Part shown: positions 35,996 through 45,064 of the stretch, in pieces
How the letters are laid out: each line of letters opens with the position of its first letter
Position numbering within the stretch: position 1 is the stretch's first letter
Origin: an uncultured Oscillospiraceae bacterium
GTDB taxonomy: Bacteria > Bacillota > Clostridia > Oscillospirales > Acutalibacteraceae
Length of the DNA stretch: 46,729 bases
Assembly: GCA_959596515.1 (NCBI GenBank)
Contig: CAUFXR010000008.1
Location: 1-46,729, forward strand
Direction of reading: 5' to 3'
Position numbers and translations under genes: made by a program
The notes under the pieces: generated by a model
Told to the model about the DNA's origin: nothing
The model's input: only the letters and a program-made list of their open reading frames with translations
The model's database searches: none

Positions 35996-37783
35996 ATGAT
36001 TCATTTAATTCCCACCGAGACAAAAAGATTTAGAACGTTTGGCTGGGTTCAGGATCCCAGTGATTTCAGGAGCCTGTGCGATGTGGTAGCGGTTTTTGAT
36101 GAGACCTCCCTCAAGCATAAGGAGCTTGTCGAGCGGACAATCCCGGATTTAGTGGAGGAGCGGGACGGTAGACAGAGACTATTGGATGCTCTTAATCAGA
36201 GACCGTTACGGATTTCATACTCTGATTTGGTGGGCACCGCCTTCACGCCTCGAAGCGCCGCGCGGTGCAACGGAATCGTTCAGGCCGTGGTGAAAGGACA
36301 GGTGCGTCCCTTTATTGGAGACTGGCCGGCGGATAATTTTGTCCGTTGGGCCCATGCTTTGGGATTTCTGCGCTATACATATCGTGATGATACCTTTGAG
36401 CTCACCGATGCCGGAAAAGCTCTGGCGAAAGCCAGAACAGAAGGATCTCCCTTAAATGCACAAGAACAAGAACTGCTTACCGCCGCTATTTTGGCCTATC
36501 CTCCCGCGGTGAGAATTTTAGACCTTTTGGCGGAGGGCGAGGGTGCCCACTTGACAAAATTCGAAATCGGAAAACAGTTGGGCTTCGTGGGGGAGGACGG
36601 TTTTACCAGTCTGCCTCAATCGGTGTTGATCCGGTCTTTGGCATCTATGGATGACGCCAAGGAGAAAAATAAAATGAAAACCGATTGGGATGGTTCCTCG
36701 GACAAATACGCCAGGATGATCGCCAAATGGATGGAAAAGTTGGGATTGGTGGAACAGGTAGCAAAGCCGGTGACGATTACTTTTGCCGGCAGGGAATATA
36801 CCGAGTCCATTGGGCAGGCTTATGTGATTACCGGCTTAGGGTTAAGTGCCCTGAACCGTGCCCGGGGCCGCAGCCGTCATAAGCGGCTTTTGAAAAATGT
36901 GTCCTTTGAAATGATGGCGACTAAAGGTGAGGACCGGGAATACCTGAGGACTAGAAGAACCTGTGTGTTGAAAGCGGTGTCTGAGGGAAAGGGAACGGTT
37001 ACTTACGAGGCTATCCAGAAATATTTGGAAACAGTAGGACTTCAGGAAGATGAGGCTACCATCCGGGATGATGTTCAAGGGCTGATTCATATCGGATTGC
37101 ACATTGACGCCGGGGAGCGGGGATGCGTTTGGAAGGATGAGATCAACGATTTGGTTTTGCCGATGCCTAAGGAGATTACCAAATCCAGTCTGTCAGAGCA
37201 GAAAGAAGAGCTGCGGGAACAGCTAAAGAATCTTTCCCATGAATATCTGTCGCTGGTGGATCTGGCCTATGACAGCAAGCAGAACCGTTTATTTGAAATG
37301 AAAGTGATCGAACTGCTGACCGAGGAATGTGGATTTCAGGGCCTGCATCTGGGAGGCAGCCGCCGGCCGGATGGCGTTCTGTATACCGTTAAGCTAACGG
37401 ACGATTACGGAATTATCTTGGATACCAAAGCCTATTCTTCCGGTTACAGCCTGCCTATTTCTCAGGCGGATGAGATGGAGCGATATGTCCGGGAAAATCA
37501 GACACGAGATGAGCTGATTAACCCAAACAAATGGTGGGAGAATTTTGACCCGGGACTAGGATCCTTCTATTTTCTGTTTGTCTCCGGACATTTTAACGGA
37601 AATATTCAGGCGCAGTTAGAAAGAATCAGTCGGAACACTGGCGTTTTAGGGGCTGCGGCCAGTATTTCTCAGCTGTTGCTGTTGGCGGATGCCATAAAGG
37701 CCGGAAGCGTAGATCGGGAAATGATTCCACACCTCATGTTTCAAAACAAAGAGTTCCTTTTAAAGGATGAGTCGGAGCCTTGA
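35996..37783 (+). CDS. Type IIS restriction endonuclease, FokI homologue
   Basis: The 595-residue protein aligns over its full length with FokI (about 583 residues). Recognition part: RTFGWVQDP, RWAHALGFL, YPPAVRIL, HLTKFEIGKQLGF, SSDKYARMI and YLRTRR. Cleavage part: LGGSRRPDG and DTKAYSSGY with the catalytic D459, D476 and K478 (FokI D450, D467, K469), then QADEMERYV with D492 and R496 (FokI dimer-interface D483, R487). It should cut at a distance from an asymmetric site after dimerising. Of the base-contacting residues I recall from FokI (Q12, N13, R79, W105, N217, E220, K225), Q19, R86, W110 and K237 are kept, while D20, T229 and D232 differ. AAGGAGG lies six bases before the ATG. Confidence 0.95.
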   Translation: MIHLIPTETKRFRTFGWVQDPSDFRSLCDVVAVFDETSLKHKELVERTIPDLVEERDGRQRLLDALNQRPLRISYSDLVGTAFTPRSAARCNGIVQAVVKGQVRPFIGDWPADNFVRWAHALGFLRYTYRDDTFELTDAGKALAKARTEGSPLNAQEQELLTAAILAYPPAVRILDLLAEGEGAHLTKFEIGKQLGFVGEDGFTSLPQSVLIRSLASMDDAKEKNKMKTDWDGSSDKYARMIAKWMEKLGLVEQVAKPVTITFAGREYTESIGQAYVITGLGLSALNRARGRSRHKRLLKNVSFEMMATKGEDREYLRTRRTCVLKAVSEGKGTVTYEAIQKYLETVGLQEDEATIRDDVQGLIHIGLHIDAGERGCVWKDEINDLVLPMPKEITKSSLSEQKEELREQLKNLSHEYLSLVDLAYDSKQNRLFEMKVIELLTEECGFQGLHLGGSRRPDGVLYTVKLTDDYGIILDTKAYSSGYSLPISQADEMERYVRENQTRDELINPNKWWENFDPGLGSFYFLFVSGHFNGNIQAQLERISRNTGVLGAAASISQLLLLADAIKAGSVDREMIPHLMFQNKEFLLKDESEP

Positions 37784-38097
37784 CGGTGAGTCGCGGCTTG
37801 CGGTAAGAAACGCATCTTAGTTTGCGTTGTTTTGACCCGCCCCGATATTCACATTGCCCCGGCGTTTCGGATTGACTTGAAATTTTGGATTATCCTGATA
37901 CTTCGAAGCACTGCCGCAATGTCTTAAATTGTCTTGGCATTTAAGAACTCTTTGGATTAAACAAAAAAAATCACGGCTTAAGTTAGCGTAAGAACTGCGA
38001 AAGATCTTAGGAGTGTAAAAGTGTAAGAATTTATTACTTCAATATGGAAAAGGGTAGGTTAAGGTGGGCATATCAGCTGCATTTGGCGTTGATAGAG

Positions 38098-38127
38098 AAA
38101 GGACGAAGCCAAAAGGCTTCGTCCTTT
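38098..38127. terminator. Bidirectional terminator between nuclease and CNNM genes
   Basis: A perfect 11-base stem AGGACGAAGCC/GGCTTCGTCCT with an AAAA loop is followed by TTTTT on plus and by a weaker T-rich run on minus. It lies only a few bases from the stop of the minus-strand CNNM gene. Confidence 0.85.
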
Positions 38128-38132
38128 TTGGG

Positions 38133-39488
38133 TTATTTTTGTTTGCCGTCCGTTTTTTCCGGAAGCTGGGAGGGTTTGATGATTAATACTTTATCAATTC
38201 TCCGGTTTTCCACTTCCTCCACGGTAAAGCGGACATTTTCAATATTGACTGTGGGGTGCTCGCCCGGTTTGGGAATATGGCCCAGATACTCGATGACCAG
38301 ACCGGAAACGGTGTCGTAGTCACCGTCTGGAAAGGTAACCCCCAGCAGATCAGAAATCTCATCGATTGAGGTAGTGCCATCCACGGTGAAGGTATTGTCA
38401 TTGACCTTGTGGATTTCCTCCTCTTCGTTGTCATATTCATCCTGAATATTTCCCACAATGGCCTCTACCAAATCTTCCATGGTGACAAGGCCTTCGGTAC
38501 CGCCGTATTCGTCCACGATAATGGCCATCTGGGTTTTGCTGGCGGTCATTTCCGCGAACAGTTCGCTGCACCGTTTGGTTTCTGGAATAAAGCTGGCGCT
38601 GCGCATCACGTCGGTAAGCTTGGTTTCCTCTGGCATTTGCGAGCAGACGTATTTTAGAAGATCTTTTACATAGACAATACCTACGATATCGTCCAGATCC
38701 TCGTGATACACGGGAATCCGAGAATAGCCGTTTTCAATAGACAGATTTACGGCTTCGGAAATAGAACTTGTGTCCTCGACCGCCGTCATGTCAGTGCGGT
38801 GGGTCATAATTTCGGTAACCGTGGTGTCGTCGAACTCGAAAATGTTGGCGATCATATCCTTGGCGCTGTTTTGAATCACGCCCTTTTGTTCACCGACATC
38901 CACCATCATCAGGATTTCCTCTTCGGTGACGGTCTCTTCTGAGGCGTTGGGATCAATCCGCAGCAGCCGGAGCACAAAGTTTGTGGATACGGTCAGAAAA
39001 GATACAAAAGGCTTAAAGATAGTGGCGGTAGCGTTTAACACGCCGATAAACCGGAACGCCAAGGTCTCTGACTTTTGCATCGCGATTTTTTTGGGCACCA
39101 GTTCGCCCAAGACCAGAGAGAAATAAGATAGGATAACGGTGATGATGACCGTAGCCACGCCTTCTATCACGGCAGGAGAGAAGGGAAGGAAGGTCATAAC
39201 ATCGGCGAGCTTCTTGGCGAAGCTCTGAGACGCGGACGCGGAAGTCAGAAAGCCCGATAAAGTGACGCCGATCTGAATCGTGCTGAGGAATCGGCTGGAA
39301 TTTTTAGTGAGCTTCAGAATCTTCTGCGCTTTTTTGTGGCCGTCCTCGGCCATTTTTTGGATTTTGTTGTCGTTTAACGTGATCAATGCGATTTCCGACG
39401 CGGCAAAAAAGGCGTTGACCAAGATCAGAGCCAGCAGAAGGATGATCTGTATCAACGGGTCGCCGTCGGGAACAGGGTCAGCAGGCAT
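38133..39488 (-). CDS. CNNM/HlyC family membrane protein with CBS domains
   Basis: The 451-residue protein has an N-terminal DUF21 (CNNM) transmembrane domain over about 1-200 (NAFFAASEIALITL, then LGELVPKKIA), two CBS domains at about 220-340 (MTHRTDMTAV, then IPVYHEDLDDIVGIVYVKDLL, then IIVDEYGGTEGLVTMEDL) and a C-terminal CorC_HlyC domain (DGTTSIDEIS). Such proteins act in divalent cation (Mg2+ or Co2+) efflux; the old name 'hemolysin' is misleading. I chose the ATG at 39488, preceded by AAAGGGG; a TTG at 39509 in frame lies upstream of that site's useful range. A promoter lies at 39527-39556. Confidence 0.92.
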   Translation of the reverse strand: MPADPVPDGDPLIQIILLLALILVNAFFAASEIALITLNDNKIQKMAEDGHKKAQKILKLTKNSSRFLSTIQIGVTLSGFLTSASASQSFAKKLADVMTFLPFSPAVIEGVATVIITVILSYFSLVLGELVPKKIAMQKSETLAFRFIGVLNATATIFKPFVSFLTVSTNFVLRLLRIDPNASEETVTEEEILMMVDVGEQKGVIQNSAKDMIANIFEFDDTTVTEIMTHRTDMTAVEDTSSISEAVNLSIENGYSRIPVYHEDLDDIVGIVYVKDLLKYVCSQMPEETKLTDVMRSASFIPETKRCSELFAEMTASKTQMAIIVDEYGGTEGLVTMEDLVEAIVGNIQDEYDNEEEEIHKVNDNTFTVDGTTSIDEISDLLGVTFPDGDYDTVSGLVIEYLGHIPKPGEHPTVNIENVRFTVEEVENRRIDKVLIIKPSQLPEKTDGKQK

Positions 39489-39526
39489 GGATGTATAATC
39501 CCCTTTCAATATATAAAGTTGGTTTC

Positions 39527-39556
39527 ATTTTACAAGATACCCCCTTGTTTTGTCAA
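39527..39556 (-). promoter_or_regulatory. Sigma-A promoter of the CNNM gene
   Basis: On the minus strand a consensus TTGACA (39556-39551) and TAAAAT (39532-39527) are separated by 18 bases. Confidence 0.75.
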
Positions 39557-39624
39557 GAGTGACCTAAGTTTGTGAAACTTTTATTAAAAGGCGGTAAAAT
39601 TCCCTGGGAAATCGATTTTTATCC

Positions 39625-39653
39625 TTTACAGAAGGTTAAAAAAATGATAAAAT
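39625..39653 (+). promoter_or_regulatory. Sigma-A promoter of the PFOR gene
   Basis: TTTACA (39625-39630) and TAAAAT (39648-39653) are separated by 17 bases, about 70 bases before the start codon. Confidence 0.7.
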
Positions 39654-39725
39654 CTTATGTGATGTAACAGAGCCGACTGTTGCAAAGTCTCTTTCATGAG
39701 CTAACCTAAAAGGAGGAAATATTAC

Positions 39726-42700
39726 ATGGCAAGAAAAATGAAAACCATGGATGGTAACAACGCCGCCGCGTATGTATCCTATGCGTTTACCGACGTAGCT
39801 GCCATCTACCCCATCACCCCCTCTTCCGTAATGGCGGATGAGACGGACAAGTTTGCCGCCAACGGCGTAAAGAACTTGTTTGGCAGAGAAGTACAGGTAA
39901 CCGAGATGCAGTCTGAGGCCGGCGCCGCTGGTGCTGTGCACGGCTCCTTACAGGGCGGTGCGCTGACCACCACTTACACTGCTTCTCAGGGATTGTTACT
40001 GATGATCCCCAATATGTACAAAATGGCTGGCGAACTGCTACCCAGCGTTATTCATGTGTCTGCTCGTGCCATTACCAGTCATGCCCTTTCCATTTTTGGT
40101 GATCATTCCGATATTTATGCGTGCCGCCAGACCGGTTATGCCATGCTGTGCTCCAACAGCCCGCAAGAGGTTATGGATTTGGGCGCTGTCGCTCATCTGA
40201 GCGCCATCAAGGGAAGAGTTCCCTTCCTGCATTTCTTCGACGGCTTCCGCACCTCTCACGAAGTGCAGAAGATCGAGCAGTGGGATTATAAGGATCTGGC
40301 CGATATGCTGGATTGGGAGGCTGTGGATCAATTCCGTCGCCGCGCTTTGAATCCTGAGCATCCGGTGATTCGTGGTACCGCTCAGAACGACGATATCTTC
40401 TTCCAGGCTCGCGAGGCTTGCAACACCTATTACGATGCGGTTCCTGAAGTTGTAGTTGACTATATGAATCAAGTCAACGCCAAGATCGGCACCGATTATA
40501 AGCCCTTCAACTACTATGGCGCTCCCGACGCGGAAAGAGTCATCATCGCCATGGGCTCTGTCTGCGAATGCGCGGAAGAAGTTGTGGACTATCTGAACGC
40601 CGCCGGTGACAAGGTCGGTTTGATTAAAGTCAGACTGTACCGTCCCTTCGTGGCCAAGTATCTGCTGGATGTGATTCCTTCCACTGTGAAGGTGATCTCT
40701 GTTCTTGACAGAACCAAGGAACCCGGTTCTATCGGCGAGCCTCTGTATCTGGATGTTCTGGCTGCCCTGTCCGGCACTCCTTTCGGCTGCATTCCGGTCT
40801 ACACCGGCCGCTACGGCTTGAGCTCTAAGGATACCACCCCGGCCCAGATCATCGCTGTGTATCGCAATATGGAGACCGATACTCCGAAGAAGCGCTTCAC
40901 CATCGGCATTGTGGACGATGTGACCCATCTGTCTCTGGACGAGAAGGAAAATCCGGATACGACTCCTGCCGGAACTCATTCCTGTAAGTTCTGGGGCCTG
41001 GGCGCGGACGGCACCGTAGGCGCCAACAAGAACTCCATTAAGATCATCGGCGACCACACCGATATGTACGCTCAGGGCTACTTCGCCTATGACTCTAAGA
41101 AGTCCGGCGGTTTGACCGTATCCCATCTGCGTTTTGGTCACAAGCCGATCAAATCCACCTATTATATCAGCAAGGCTGACTTCGTAGCTTGCCATAACCC
41201 CTCTTATGTGGACAAGTATGATATTGTCGAGGATCTGAAGAAGGGCGGTAACTTCCTTCTGAACTGTCCTTGGGATGTGGAAGAGCTGGATAAGAGACTG
41301 CCTGGCAAGATGAAGAAATTCATCGCCGACAATGACATCAATCTCTATACCATCGACGGTATCAAGATTGGTAAGGAAATCGGCTTAGGCGGCCGTATCA
41401 ACACCATTCTCCAGGCCGCGTTCTTTAAGATCGCCAACATCATTCCTGAGGCTGACGCCGTTCAGTATATGAAGGACGCCGCCACCAAGTCCTACTCTAA
41501 GAAGGGTGAGAAGATCGTCGCCATGAACCATGCCGCTATCGAGAGAGGCGTCAGTGATGTTCATAAGGTTGAGGTTCCCGCTTCCTGGAAGGACGCCTGC
41601 GCCTGCGAAGAGAAGAAGCTGGTTACCACCGACAGAAAGGATCTGGAGCAGTATGTCAACAATGTGCTGAATCCGGTCAATGCCTATCAGGGCAACAAGC
41701 TGCCGGTTTCTACCTTTATGCCTCACGTGGACGGCACCGCTCCTCAGGGTTCTTCCGCCTTTGAAAAGCGCGGTATCGCGGTAGACGTACCCGAGTGGAA
41801 TCCGCAGAACTGCATTCAGTGTAACTTCTGCTCTTATGTATGTCCTCACGCTGTCATCCGTCCGGTGGCTATGACCGCCGACGAGCTGGCCGCCGCTCCC
41901 GAGGGCACCAAGTCCAAGGATATGACCGGCGTACCCGGCATGAAGTTTGTTATGACCATTTCCACTCTGGATTGCACCGGTTGCGGTTCCTGTGCTCAGG
42001 TATGCCCGGGCATGAAGGGTGAGAAAGCTCTGACTATGAAGCCTATCGATACCCAGCGTCCTGGCCAGAAGGTCTTTGATTACGGCCGTACCCTGAACGA
42101 GAAGCCTGAGGTTGCCGCCAAGTTTAAGGAGACCACCGTGAAGGGCAGTCAGTTCAAGCAGCCCTTGCTCGAGTTCTCCGGCGCCTGCGCTGGTTGCGGC
42201 GAGACTCCTTACGCCAAGCTGGCTACTCAGTTGTTCGGTGACAGAATGTTTATCGCCAACGCCACCGGTTGCTCCTCCATCTGGGGCGGTTCCGCGCCTG
42301 CGACTCCTTATACGGTCAACAAGAAGGGCTATGGCCCGGCTTGGCAGAACTCCCTGTTCGAGGATAACGCCGAGTTCGGTTTCGGTATGACTCTGGGCCA
42401 GAAGGCTGTCCGCGGCAGACTGGCTGAGTATATCAATGAGATCGCTGCAAAGACCGACGATGAGGCTATGAAGAAAGCCTGTGCCGATTATATTGATACC
42501 TTCAACGATTCCGGCGCTAACCGTGGCGCTGCCGATGCTCTGATCGCTGAGCTGGAGAAGGCTTCCGCTTATGATTGCGAAGTCGGCCAGCTTGCGAAGA
42601 AGACCTTGGCTGACAAGGACTTCCTGGCTAAGAAATCCATGTGGATCTTCGGCGGAGACGGTTGGGCCTATGATATCGGCTTCGGCGGCCTGGATCACGT

Positions 42701-43292
42701 GCTGGCTTCCGGCGAAAACGTGAACGTTCTGGTCTTTGATACCGAGGTTTACTCCAACACCGGTGGTCAGGCTTCTAAGGCTACTCCGGTTGGTTCTGTC
42801 GCTCAGTTCGCCGCTGCTGGTAAGGCTACCAAGAAAAAGGATCTGGCCGGCATCGCTATGAGCTACGGTTATGTATATGTTGCCCAGGTGGCTATGGGCG
42901 CTGATTACAATCAGTGCATCAAGGCCTTTACTGAGGCGGAAAGCTACAATGGTCCTTCTATCATTATCGCTTACGCTCCTTGCATCAACCATGGTCTCAA
43001 GGGCGGTATGGGAATCTCCCAGGCGGAAGAAAAGAAGGCTGTAGCCGCTGGTTATTGGAACAACTTCCGTTTCGATCCTCGTAAGGCTGACAACGGTGAG
43101 AATCCGTTCACTCTGGACAGCAAGGCTCCGACCGCCAGCTATCGCGACTTTATCATGGGCGAGGTTCGTTATAATTCCTTGACCCGCGCTTTCCCGGAGA
43201 GAGCTGAAAAGCTCTTCGAAAAGGCGGAAAAAGCCGCAGCTGACCGTTATGAGCATCTGGTCAAACTGCAGGAAGTTTACGGCGAGAAATAA
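39726..43292 (+). CDS. nifJ: Pyruvate:ferredoxin (flavodoxin) oxidoreductase
   Basis: The 1188-residue enzyme is a full single-chain PFOR. It converts pyruvate and CoA to acetyl-CoA, CO2 and reduced ferredoxin in the cytoplasm, the central step of clostridial fermentation. Domain I starts with YPITPSSVMAD. Two bacterial-ferredoxin clusters have cysteines at 696, 699, 702, 706 and 750, 753, 756, 760. The proximal cluster uses C821, C824, C849 and C1086. The thiamine-diphosphate site is GDGWAYDIGFGG through NTGGQ. Codon choice is strongly biased to a few codons, unlike most neighbours, which indicates very high expression. AGGAGG lies before the ATG. It has its own promoter and terminator. Confidence 0.98.
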   Translation: MARKMKTMDGNNAAAYVSYAFTDVAAIYPITPSSVMADETDKFAANGVKNLFGREVQVTEMQSEAGAAGAVHGSLQGGALTTTYTASQGLLLMIPNMYKMAGELLPSVIHVSARAITSHALSIFGDHSDIYACRQTGYAMLCSNSPQEVMDLGAVAHLSAIKGRVPFLHFFDGFRTSHEVQKIEQWDYKDLADMLDWEAVDQFRRRALNPEHPVIRGTAQNDDIFFQAREACNTYYDAVPEVVVDYMNQVNAKIGTDYKPFNYYGAPDAERVIIAMGSVCECAEEVVDYLNAAGDKVGLIKVRLYRPFVAKYLLDVIPSTVKVISVLDRTKEPGSIGEPLYLDVLAALSGTPFGCIPVYTGRYGLSSKDTTPAQIIAVYRNMETDTPKKRFTIGIVDDVTHLSLDEKENPDTTPAGTHSCKFWGLGADGTVGANKNSIKIIGDHTDMYAQGYFAYDSKKSGGLTVSHLRFGHKPIKSTYYISKADFVACHNPSYVDKYDIVEDLKKGGNFLLNCPWDVEELDKRLPGKMKKFIADNDINLYTIDGIKIGKEIGLGGRINTILQAAFFKIANIIPEADAVQYMKDAATKSYSKKGEKIVAMNHAAIERGVSDVHKVEVPASWKDACACEEKKLVTTDRKDLEQYVNNVLNPVNAYQGNKLPVSTFMPHVDGTAPQGSSAFEKRGIAVDVPEWNPQNCIQCNFCSYVCPHAVIRPVAMTADELAAAPEGTKSKDMTGVPGMKFVMTISTLDCTGCGSCAQVCPGMKGEKALTMKPIDTQRPGQKVFDYGRTLNEKPEVAAKFKETTVKGSQFKQPLLEFSGACAGCGETPYAKLATQLFGDRMFIANATGCSSIWGGSAPATPYTVNKKGYGPAWQNSLFEDNAEFGFGMTLGQKAVRGRLAEYINEIAAKTDDEAMKKACADYIDTFNDSGANRGAADALIAELEKASAYDCEVGQLAKKTLADKDFLAKKSMWIFGGDGWAYDIGFGGLDHVLASGENVNVLVFDTEVYSNTGGQASKATPVGSVAQFAAAGKATKKKDLAGIAMSYGYVYVAQVAMGADYNQCIKAFTEAESYNGPSIIIAYAPCINHGLKGGMGISQAEEKKAVAAGYWNNFRFDPRKADNGENPFTLDSKAPTASYRDFIMGEVRYNSLTRAFPERAEKLFEKAEKAAADRYEHLVKLQEVYGEK

Positions 43293-43338
43293 GCTTGCCT
43301 GGTAAACGGAAAGCAAGGATCCAGTAAATTTTAAAACA

Positions 43339-43374
43339 AAAGCGCTCCCGGAGCTTTTCCGGGGGCGCTTTTTG
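43339..43374 (+). terminator. Terminator of the PFOR gene
   Basis: The stem AGCGCTCCCGG with CCGGGGGCGCT closes a short loop and is followed by TTTTT. Confidence 0.9.
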
Positions 43375-43459
43375 CATATTTTTCAAACAGCAAAAATTAT
43401 TGTGTCATTGTCAAATATCTGGCGTTTCTGAGGGCGCTTTTTGCATATTTTTCAAACAG
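43363..43459. repeat. 28-bp direct repeat around the PFOR terminator tail
   Basis: The 28 bases at 43363-43390 (starting GGGCGCTTTTTGCATA, ending CAAACAG) recur exactly at 43432-43459, 69 bases later. The first copy is the 3' arm and tail of the PFOR terminator; the second lies just before spoVAC and lacks the 5' arm. Confidence 0.9.
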
Positions 43460-43529
43460 AACGGGAAAATAAACTTAAATGAGCAGCTTCTTCCCGGTTA
43501 GGAGCTCTAGAGAAAGGAACGTGGACTGT

Positions 43530-43973
43530 TTGAAAATTACGGAACAAGAATACTCCCAGATGACCAAGGAAGCCTCTCCTAATTCCAAATGCTGGAGAAA
43601 CGCTCTTTTCGCCTTCTTGATTGGCGGATTGATTTGCACGATCGGCCAGATTTTGGTCAACCTATATCAGCAAACCGGTTTAAGCCTTCAGGATGCCCGA
43701 TGTGCCGTATCTGTCACCCTGATTGGGCTGAGCGCTGTTTTGACCGCCCTGCATGTTTATGATAATATCGCAAAGGTGGCTGGAGCGGGTACCCTGGTGC
43801 CTATTACAGGATTTGCCAACGCAGTAGTCAGTCCCGCTATTGAATTCAAAGCGGAGGGTTTTATTATGGGGATCGGGGCGAAGATGTTTGTGATCGCCGG
43901 ACCGGTTTTAGTATACGGCATTACCGCTTCAGTGATTTACGGTATTATCGTGTTTGTGTTTGGTTTGTATTGA
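43530..43973 (+). CDS. spoVAC: Stage V sporulation protein AC
   Basis: The 147-residue membrane protein has several helices. It matches SpoVAC strongly: FLIGGLICTIGQ, then ALHVYDNIAKVAGAGTLVPITGFANAV and the conserved SPAIEFKAEGFIMGIGAKMF. SpoVAC is a mechanosensitive-type channel protein in the spore inner membrane that moves dipicolinic acid into and out of the spore. I prefer the TTG at 43530 (AAAGGA eleven bases upstream, giving MKITEQEYSQ and the family length of about 150). An ATG at 43479 would add 17 residues but has no ribosome binding site. spoVAD follows after 18 bases. Confidence 0.93.
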   Translation: MKITEQEYSQMTKEASPNSKCWRNALFAFLIGGLICTIGQILVNLYQQTGLSLQDARCAVSVTLIGLSAVLTALHVYDNIAKVAGAGTLVPITGFANAVVSPAIEFKAEGFIMGIGAKMFVIAGPVLVYGITASVIYGIIVFVFGLY

Positions 43974-43991
43974 TAGGAGGAAAAGTTTTTC

Positions 43992-44999
43992 ATGGGAAAA
44001 AGGATGGGACGATATACCGTTGTTATGGATCATAACCCGGCAATATTGGGATATGCGGCGATCTGTGGAAAAAAGGAGTCAGAAGGTCCTCTGGGAAAGT
44101 CCTTTGATTTGACCTATGAGGATACCACACTAGGAGAAAAAAGTTGGGAAAAAGCGGAGAGCCGGCTGCAAAAGGAAGCGGTTAACTGTGCCATGAAGAA
44201 AGCGGGGGTGACGGCAGATGCTGTGGACTACATTTTCGCGGGGGATTTACTCAACCAATGCATTTCCTCCACCTTTGGACTTAGAAGTCTGGGAATCCCT
44301 TTTCTGGGACAATACGGGGCGTGTTCTACCATGGCGCAGACCCTGGCATTGTCCTCCTTCCTGGTGGATGGAGGAATGGCGAACCTATGTGTTGCAGTCA
44401 CATCCAGCCACTTCTGTTCGGCGGAGCGGCAGTTCCGGTTTCCCTTGGAATACGGCGGACAAAGGACTCCTACCGCCCAGTGGACCGTAACCGGTTCTGG
44501 CGCCGCGGTAGTTGGAAAAGGGGAGAATGTGCCTTATGTTTCGGCGGTAACGGTAGGACGGATTGCCGATTTGGGAATTAAGGACGCCGCCAATATGGGC
44601 GCCGCCATGGCGCCTGCGGCCGCCCAGACACTGCGGGATTTTCTCAGCGATACAGGAACAAATCCCAAAGACTACGATTTAATTCTAACTGGGGATCTGG
44701 GAGATGTGGGAAGCAAGCTGCTGTATGAGCTTTTAAGCCGGAAGAATGTATCGATCCAGGAAAACCACCAGGATTGCGGCCTGCTGATTTTTGACCGCCA
44801 GACCCAGGATGTTCACGCGGGCGGTTCTGGATGCGGCTGCAGCGCATCGGTACTTTGCTCGATAGTTCTGAATAAAATGCAAAAGAGACAGCTTCGGAAC
44901 ATCTTATTTATGGCTACCGGGGCACTGATGTCTCCCACCTCTTCCCAACAGGGGGAAAGTATCCCTGGGGTTGCCCATTTGATCAATATCAGAATGTAA
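43992..44999 (+). CDS. spoVAD: Stage V sporulation protein AD
   Basis: The 335-residue protein has a thiolase-like fold (QYGACSTMAQTLALSS, then VTSSHFCSAERQFRFPLEYG and the final TGALMSPTSSQQGESIPG). SpoVAD binds dipicolinic acid and is needed to load it into spores; it acts at the spore inner membrane together with SpoVAC. AGGAGG precedes the ATG. A terminator follows directly, so no spoVAE homologue is present in this operon. Confidence 0.95.
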   Translation: MGKRMGRYTVVMDHNPAILGYAAICGKKESEGPLGKSFDLTYEDTTLGEKSWEKAESRLQKEAVNCAMKKAGVTADAVDYIFAGDLLNQCISSTFGLRSLGIPFLGQYGACSTMAQTLALSSFLVDGGMANLCVAVTSSHFCSAERQFRFPLEYGGQRTPTAQWTVTGSGAAVVGKGENVPYVSAVTVGRIADLGIKDAANMGAAMAPAAAQTLRDFLSDTGTNPKDYDLILTGDLGDVGSKLLYELLSRKNVSIQENHQDCGLLIFDRQTQDVHAGGSGCGCSASVLCSIVLNKMQKRQLRNILFMATGALMSPTSSQQGESIPGVAHLINIRM

Positions 45000-45016
45000 A
45001 GAATGGTTTGCCTTTT

Positions 45017-45064
45017 AAAGAGTTGTCCGTGAGAGCCTTTGCTCGCTCGGATAACTCTTTTTTT
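45017..45064 (+). terminator. Terminator of spoVAC-spoVAD
   Basis: AAAGAGTT.TCCG pairs with CGGA.AACTCTTT around an inner stem-loop and is followed by a run of eight T. Confidence 0.85.

Noticed and set aside
34036..37783. Recent horizontal insertion by a mobile element
   Set aside because: No transposase, integrase, flanking direct repeat or clear composition break was seen around the restriction-modification genes.
39570..39587. Second Rex-like site upstream of PFOR (TTGTGAAACTTTTATTAA)
   Set aside because: Only 11 of 14 consensus positions match, the right half is poor, and it lies well upstream of the promoter.
40038..41195. 385-codon minus-strand frame, also antisense to PFOR
   Set aside because: Same cause as above; no independent evidence.
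41385..43316. 643-codon open frame on the minus strand inside the PFOR gene
   Set aside because: It lies antisense to a certain, highly expressed gene; the long frame follows from the strong codon bias of PFOR. Its composition is not protein-like and it has no ribosome binding site.
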